From: Erythrobacter sp. AP23
GTDB taxonomy: Bacteria > Pseudomonadota > Alphaproteobacteria > Sphingomonadales > Sphingomonadaceae
Assembly (NCBI RefSeq): GCF_001542855.1
Contig: NZ_LNBY01000017.1
Span: 434,001-498,000 of the forward strand
DNA: 64,000 nucleotides
Reading direction: 5' to 3'
A model generated the notes under the pieces. That model did not search any database and was not told the origin of the DNA. It was given only the letters and a program-made list of their open reading frames with translations. Every line of letters starts with the position of its first letter. Position 1 is the stretch's first letter. Shown in pieces: positions 59,886-64,000 of the stretch. Both the position numbers and the translations under genes were made by a program.

Positions 59886-60803
59886 TCAGCCGGTCTTGGC
59901 GAGGAAAGCGTCGGCTGCGGCGTTGAAGGCATCGGGCTTCTCCCACTGCACGAAATGGCCGCACTCGGGGACCTGCACCACCTCGGGATTCTCGATAACT
60001 TCGTCGAGGCCGTCGAGGTTGGCAGGCGGCAGTGCCTGATCTTCCATCGCCCAGATCACCAGCGTGGGGATCGTCAGCTTGGGCAGCGGGACCGGTTGGT
60101 ACCCTTCCGGCAGCGCGAACGGGGCATCCATCGGCAACACCTCCATCGGGCTCGCGCGATAGTAATTGAGCATGCCGATCGCCGCATCGGGACTGGACCA
60201 TTCCTCGAGCAGGGCAGCCTGTTCCTCGGGCTCCATAGTCGTGGTCAGCCCGCCGCCGAAGACCTTGACCAGCAGGGCGCCCAACCCATGCTCGCGCACC
60301 AGCGCGTCGTTCGCCGGGTCGCGGAAATCGCGGAAATACTGGCTCGCCTCGCGCTGCTCGCGGTTGGTGTAGAGCAGCTTGGGAAACAGCACCGGATGCG
60401 GCGCATTGGCGATGATCGCGCGTGTCACCCGGCCGTTCATCATCCCGGCATAGGCAACACCCCAAGCGATCGCGCCGCCCCAGTCGTGACCGACCACGGT
60501 AAAGGTGTCGACGCCGAGCGCATCGGCGAGCAGGAAGACATCGCCCACCAGCTTGTCGGGCGTATAGGCCTCGACCTCCTGCGGCTTGGACGAACCGCGA
60601 TAGCCGCGCTGGTCGGGCGCGATCACGCGATGGGTTTTGGCAAAATGCACAATCTGGTGCCGCCATGTGCGGTGCGATTCGGGAAAGCCGTGCAGCAGGA
60701 TCAGCGGCCGCGCGTCCTCCGCACCGGCCTGAGCGACGTCAAGTTCCACGCCGGTTGAGAGGGATATGCGGGTGAGGTCGAAGGGCGGGATATGTTCGGC
60801 CAT
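59886..60803 (-). CDS. alpha/beta hydrolase, epoxide hydrolase/dehalogenase-like
   Basis: A 305-residue alpha/beta hydrolase. Oxyanion-hole LLHGFPESHRTWRHQ, the nucleophile elbow GHDWGGAIAW with an aspartate nucleophile, and the catalytic His in PECGHFVQWEKP place it with epoxide hydrolases and haloalkane or haloacetate dehalogenases rather than serine lipases. The start ATG at 60803 follows a gap of upstream, unlike sequence. Its natural substrate is unknown. Confidence 0.9.
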   Translation of the reverse strand: MAEHIPPFDLTRISLSTGVELDVAQAGAEDARPLILLHGFPESHRTWRHQIVHFAKTHRVIAPDQRGYRGSSKPQEVEAYTPDKLVGDVFLLADALGVDTFTVVGHDWGGAIAWGVAYAGMMNGRVTRAIIANAPHPVLFPKLLYTNREQREASQYFRDFRDPANDALVREHGLGALLVKVFGGGLTTTMEPEEQAALLEEWSSPDAAIGMLNYYRASPMEVLPMDAPFALPEGYQPVPLPKLTIPTLVIWAMEDQALPPANLDGLDEVIENPEVVQVPECGHFVQWEKPDAFNAAADAFLAKTG

Positions 60804-60944
60804 ATAGGGACCATCCGCATTCGCCCTGTCTTTTGCAAGCCCAAGATCAAACCATAAAACCGGACCGATAAATCGGCATTGACATAGGTGTATTATGCGC
60901 ACTACACACCCAATTCAACCACAAACGTAAACAAAAGACGATTC

Positions 60945-62192
60945 GTGTCGAAAACCCTCCCCAAAGCCATCATCGCTCTTTCCCTGATGAGCGCATGCGC
61001 ACCTGTCGCATTGGCGCAAGATACCCAGCCCCAGCCTGCCGCAGCGATAGCCGATACCGACGCGGCCCGGATTACGCAGTTTGAAACGCGGCTCAAAAAT
61101 TTGCGCGAGTATGACAATCCCGATGCCGAGCGCTGGACCATCGAGCAGCGTATGGAAAACTATGGCGTCCCCGGCATGGGCGTGGCGATCATCGACAAGG
61201 GCAAGATTGTCTTCGCCAAGGGCTATGGTGTGCAATCCGCCACTTCGGACGCGCCGGTCGATGCCAATACCGTTTTTTCCGCAGGTTCTGTCAGCAAGAT
61301 CATCAACGCCGCGCTGATCCTGCGTCTGGTGCAGGAGGGGCAGCTCGATCTCGATACGGATATCAATCGTTATCTGACATCATGGAAAGTGCCGGAAAAC
61401 GAATATAGCAGCGGCAACAAAATCACATTGCGCATGCTGTTGTCGCACACTTCGGGGTTCAGTCAGCATGGTTTTGAGGATTTTCTACCTGACGAAGCGC
61501 TGCCGACGGCATTGCAGACGCTGAATGGCGAGGCACCTGCCAAACATGACCCGGTGCGCATCCTGTTCACACCGGGCAGCAAGATGAAATATTCCGGCGG
61601 CGGCATAACGGTCAGTCAAGTGCTGGTTGAGGATGTAACCGGCATGCCTTATGCCGAAGCGGCGCGTAAATATGTGTTTGCGCCGCTGGGGATGACGCGC
61701 AGCACCTTTGTCAGCCCGCTGCCCGAAAGCCATGGCAATATCGCCAGGGCGCATGACAGCGATGGCCAGCCCAAAGCCCTGCCGCGCGGCTATGAATCTT
61801 TTCCGGAAATAGCCGCATCCGGCCTATGGACCAGCGCAGGCGATATGGCGCGCTTTGTCCTCGCGCTGATGCAGGATGAGGATTTCCTCACCGCTGAGCT
61901 CAGAGCCGATATGCTGACACGCGTGCCGTTGAGCTGGCATGGCCTCGGCCCGCGGCTCAATGGCGAGGGTGATATGCTGGTATTTCATCATGGCGGCGCC
62001 AATGACCATTATCAGACCTGGATCGAAGGGCAGCCGGTACATGGCAATGGGTTTATCGTGCTGACCAATGGCGAGGCCGGGCGGCCGCTGGGCTATGAGC
62101 TGCGCTTCTCAGCCGATGCGGCCTTTGGCTGGCCGATTCCCTTCCCCGATGGCTATAGGGAACCGGATTTGGGGGCATCTGAGGAAGAGTAG
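60945..62192 (+). CDS. serine hydrolase of the beta-lactamase/penicillin-binding family
   Basis: A 415-residue secreted enzyme with a GTG start (an upstream start at 60888 is less likely because the signal peptide begins here). The signal sequence ends at PVALAQ. The catalytic motifs are SxxK (Ser115-Val-Ser-Lys118), YSG at Tyr216 and HHGG for the third motif. These match the class C-like esterase/D-amino-peptidase group, and a true beta-lactamase is less likely because the third motif is not KTG. GC content is lower than that of its neighbours, and codon use differs, suggesting transfer. It is divergent from the epoxide-hydrolase-like gene. Confidence 0.88.
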   Translation: MSKTLPKAIIALSLMSACAPVALAQDTQPQPAAAIADTDAARITQFETRLKNLREYDNPDAERWTIEQRMENYGVPGMGVAIIDKGKIVFAKGYGVQSATSDAPVDANTVFSAGSVSKIINAALILRLVQEGQLDLDTDINRYLTSWKVPENEYSSGNKITLRMLLSHTSGFSQHGFEDFLPDEALPTALQTLNGEAPAKHDPVRILFTPGSKMKYSGGGITVSQVLVEDVTGMPYAEAARKYVFAPLGMTRSTFVSPLPESHGNIARAHDSDGQPKALPRGYESFPEIAASGLWTSAGDMARFVLALMQDEDFLTAELRADMLTRVPLSWHGLGPRLNGEGDMLVFHHGGANDHYQTWIEGQPVHGNGFIVLTNGEAGRPLGYELRFSADAAFGWPIPFPDGYREPDLGASEEE

Positions 62193-62210
62193 GGAGATTC
62201 CCTAACCCCC

Positions 62211-62236
62211 GTTCGCGTCGAGCGAAGTCGAGACGC
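62211..62236. repeat. short dispersed repeat, GTTCG...CGAAGTCGAG type
   Basis: GTTCGCGTCGAGCGAAGTCG and the following six bases contain GCGTC at 62215-62219 inverted as GACGC at 62232-62236. The core is a familiar intergenic repeat of sphingomonads. It sits between the convergent serine hydrolase and pirin genes. Confidence 0.65.
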
Positions 62237-62289
62237 TGCTCGCGCCTGTGATCCAGGCGGTCTTGCTTTCGAAACTCATGAATGCCCCC

Positions 62290-63180
62290 TCACGGATAGG
62301 TGATCGTCTTCGGCGTTCCGTCGGGCAGGGGGATGAACTCCTTCTCGTCGCCCGGTACCGCTGCAAAGCGGCCTTCGCGCCAGTCTTCCTTGGCCTGGTT
62401 GATCCGATCGCGGCTGGAACTGACGAAGTTCCACCAGACGTGGCGATGAGTCTGAAACGCTTCGCCGCCCAGCAACATCACGCGTGCTCCGCTCTTGCTT
62501 TCCAGCGTCATGTCGCGGCCCGGTTGCAGCACCGCCAGTTCGAATTCGTTCAGTAGGTGCCCATCGACGCACGCCTCGCCCCCCACCAGCATGACGGCAC
62601 GCTCGTCGGCATCCTCTTCCAGCGGTATCGCGCCGCCGGCGCCGAGCACGATTTCAGCATAGATTGTGTCGGCATAGGTCGTGGTCGGTGCGCGCTCGCC
62701 CCACAATTCGCCCATGATGACGATGGCCTTGGCGCGCCCGTCCTCGATGACTGGGAGGTCCTTGACCGCTTCGAAGGCCGGATCGATCTCTTCCCGCCCG
62801 TCAGGCAAGGCGAGCCATGTCTGCATGCCGTAGAGCTTCGGCCCCGCCTTGCGTTCGGCCGCAGGCGAACGTTCCGAATGAACGATACCCTTGCCGGCGG
62901 TCATCAGATTGACCTGCCCGGGCCTGATGGTCGAGAAACTACCGATGCTGTCGCGATGATCGATCGCGCCCTCGAACAGCCAGGTTACCGTGGCGAGATT
63001 GATATGCGGATGCGGGCGGACATCCATACCCTTGCCGAGGTCTAGTTGGGCAGGGCCGAACTGGTCGACGAAGATGAACGGGCCGACCATCCTTCGCGCC
63101 TTGGCCGGGAGCACGCGCCTGACTTCGAACTGGCCGAGATCGTGCGTGGTCGGGGTGAGGACCTGATCGATCTGGCTCAT
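62290..63180 (-). CDS. pirin family protein
   Basis: A 296-residue bicupin of the pirin family. MVGPFIFVDQFGPAQ, VRPHPHINLATVTWLFEGAIDHRDS (His-rich metal site) and LMTAGKGIVHSERSP are diagnostic of the N-terminal cupin; the C-terminal pirin domain contains VMLVGGEACVDG and RVMLLGGEAFQTHRHVWWNFVSSS. Some bacterial pirins are quercetinases or regulate pyruvate metabolism; others have no known role. It follows BolA on the same strand with 13 bp between. Confidence 0.93.
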   Translation of the reverse strand: MSQIDQVLTPTTHDLGQFEVRRVLPAKARRMVGPFIFVDQFGPAQLDLGKGMDVRPHPHINLATVTWLFEGAIDHRDSIGSFSTIRPGQVNLMTAGKGIVHSERSPAAERKAGPKLYGMQTWLALPDGREEIDPAFEAVKDLPVIEDGRAKAIVIMGELWGERAPTTTYADTIYAEIVLGAGGAIPLEEDADERAVMLVGGEACVDGHLLNEFELAVLQPGRDMTLESKSGARVMLLGGEAFQTHRHVWWNFVSSSRDRINQAKEDWREGRFAAVPGDEKEFIPLPDGTPKTITYP

Positions 63181-63193
63181 CTTCGCTCGGCTC

Positions 63194-63466
63194 CTAGCTC
63201 GTGGGGGCCGAAGCCTGGATGGCGAGGGCATGGACCCGTTCGCCGGGAATGTCACCCAGCGCCTTGTTGACCATGCGCTGGCGGTCGAGGCGGGATTTAT
63301 CGGCAAAGGCGGTCGCTTCGATCACGATGGTGAAGTGGGATTCGCCGCTGCCATCATCGCCCGCATGGCCTGCATGCTGGGCGCTGTCGTTGATTACTTC
63401 GAGTCGCGTCGGGTCGAAGGCTTCGGTCAGAAGGCGCTCCATTTCCTGCTGCACTGGTTCTGGCAC
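63194..63466 (-). CDS. BolA family protein
   Basis: A 90-residue BolA-like protein. VQQEMERLLTEAFDPTRLEVINDSAQHAGHAG leads to the SHFTIVIEATAFADKSRLDRQRMVNKAL core with the conserved histidines used with monothiol glutaredoxins in iron-sulfur handling. The GTG at 63466 is chosen over longer upstream starts because an AGGAGA ribosome site precedes it and upstream residues are unlike the family. It is divergent from the J-domain gene by 58 bp and probably cotranscribed with the pirin gene. Confidence 0.9.
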   Translation of the reverse strand: MPEPVQQEMERLLTEAFDPTRLEVINDSAQHAGHAGDDGSGESHFTIVIEATAFADKSRLDRQRMVNKALGDIPGERVHALAIQASAPTS

Positions 63467-63524
63467 GAGTTCGAATCTCCTCTCGAGGGTTTTCTTACAG
63501 GCTTTGCGCCCCCATTCTAGAACG

Positions 63525-64000
63525 AATGCGGCAGACAAAGTTTCACGGACGGTACCAGGACAGCGGCAGGGTGTGCGCGCATCCAACCTGCCAGGAAGCG
63601 GGTGAATTCCGCGCGCCGGGCGGACGCGGGCACGGCTTCGACGGACCGGGTGAATGGCGCTGGCTATGCCTCGATCACGTGCGCGAGTTCAACGCGGGCT
63701 ATGATTGGTTCGAGGGGATGAGCGCGGAAGAGGTGTTCGCAGCCCAATCCCCCAGTGCAGGCTGGCGCACCGAAAGCCCGAGCTTCCGCCCCACGGGGGG
63801 CGTCGACGGCATGCCCCGCTGGGCCGATTTCGACGATCCGCTCGATGCGATTTCGGCGAGGGCGGCAGGGATCAAGAGCCGCGCCCGACGCGAAGCGGAA
63901 ATGGCGATGGACGGCCGCTACAGCCGCGAAGAGGCCGAGGCCTTGGAGACCATGGGGCTGGGCCTCGATACCGACCGCCGCCGCCTGCGCCGTCGTTATT
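63525..64000 (+). CDS. J-domain-type protein, 5' part cut by the window edge
   Basis: An open frame from ATG at 63525 to the right edge, at least 158 residues. The start MRQTKFHGRYQDSGRVCAHP and Cys/His pairs in CAHPTC and CLDHVREFNAGYDWFEGM resemble the N-terminus of a J-domain protein that lies beside bolA in related genomes. The last visible residues (DTDRRRLRRRY) correspond to the expected start of a C-terminal DnaJ helix II. The HPD motif itself lies beyond the edge, so the chaperone assignment rests on this layout. Confidence 0.7.

Overview
This is a GC-rich chromosomal window that looks like a marine or aquatic alphaproteobacterium of the Sphingomonadales, most likely Erythrobacteraceae. 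The basis is family knowledge rather than a database match: a short-form hisG, the order infA-maf-RNase G-yacG-tRNA-Phe, a potassium-independent proton pyrophosphatase next to thiL-nusB-hisD-hisG, a TonB receptor typical of the group, and intergenic palindromic repeats of sphingomonad type. No rRNA, CRISPR array, transposase or prophage was found. There is one tRNA, tRNA-Phe.

Bases 1-9600 hold the end of a nitroreductase, cysS with a DUF559 gene, a cluster of hydroxyacid dehydrogenase, TPP enzyme and aldehyde dehydrogenase, a methyltransferase, an entericidin-like lipoprotein, two small proteins and an orphan cpaF. Bases 9800-31000 are mostly housekeeping: glmS, a GGDEF-EAL protein, purS-purQ and purC, infA-maf-RNase G-yacG-tRNA-Phe, a wax-ester/triacylglycerol synthase with an overlapping hydrolase, a flavoprotein, an amino-acid permease and uvrC. 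The purine genes are split by a convergent TonB receptor and a secreted M16 protease. The uvrC reading frame carries an in-frame palindromic repeat.

Bases 31000-48000 are accessory in character. They contain a PAP2-like membrane protein, a small HTH protein, a universal stress protein under a perfect FNR box, a DEAD-box helicase, a large secreted coiled-coil/beta-rich protein, a probable frameshifted gene, an apparent ethanol utilisation locus, a small hypothetical and a 743-residue lipoprotein. The ethanol locus has an AcoR-like regulator without the AAA+ domain, an aldehyde dehydrogenase, a zinc alcohol dehydrogenase and an acetyl-CoA synthetase fused to DUF779. Together its enzymes could take ethanol through acetaldehyde and acetate to acetyl-CoA.

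Bases 47865-52948 form a tight same-strand operon: two acyltransferase-like proteins of the BioF2/CelD type flank a JmjC/cupin-like protein, followed by a polytopic membrane protein and the thioesterase tesB. No known pathway fits it, and it is the best candidate for an undescribed system here. Bases 53000-58757 carry hppA, thiL, nusB, hisD and hisG. The last 5 kb hold a DUF2332 gene, an epoxide-hydrolase-like enzyme, a penicillin-binding-like serine hydrolase of lower GC, a pirin, BolA and the start of a J-domain protein cut by the window edge.
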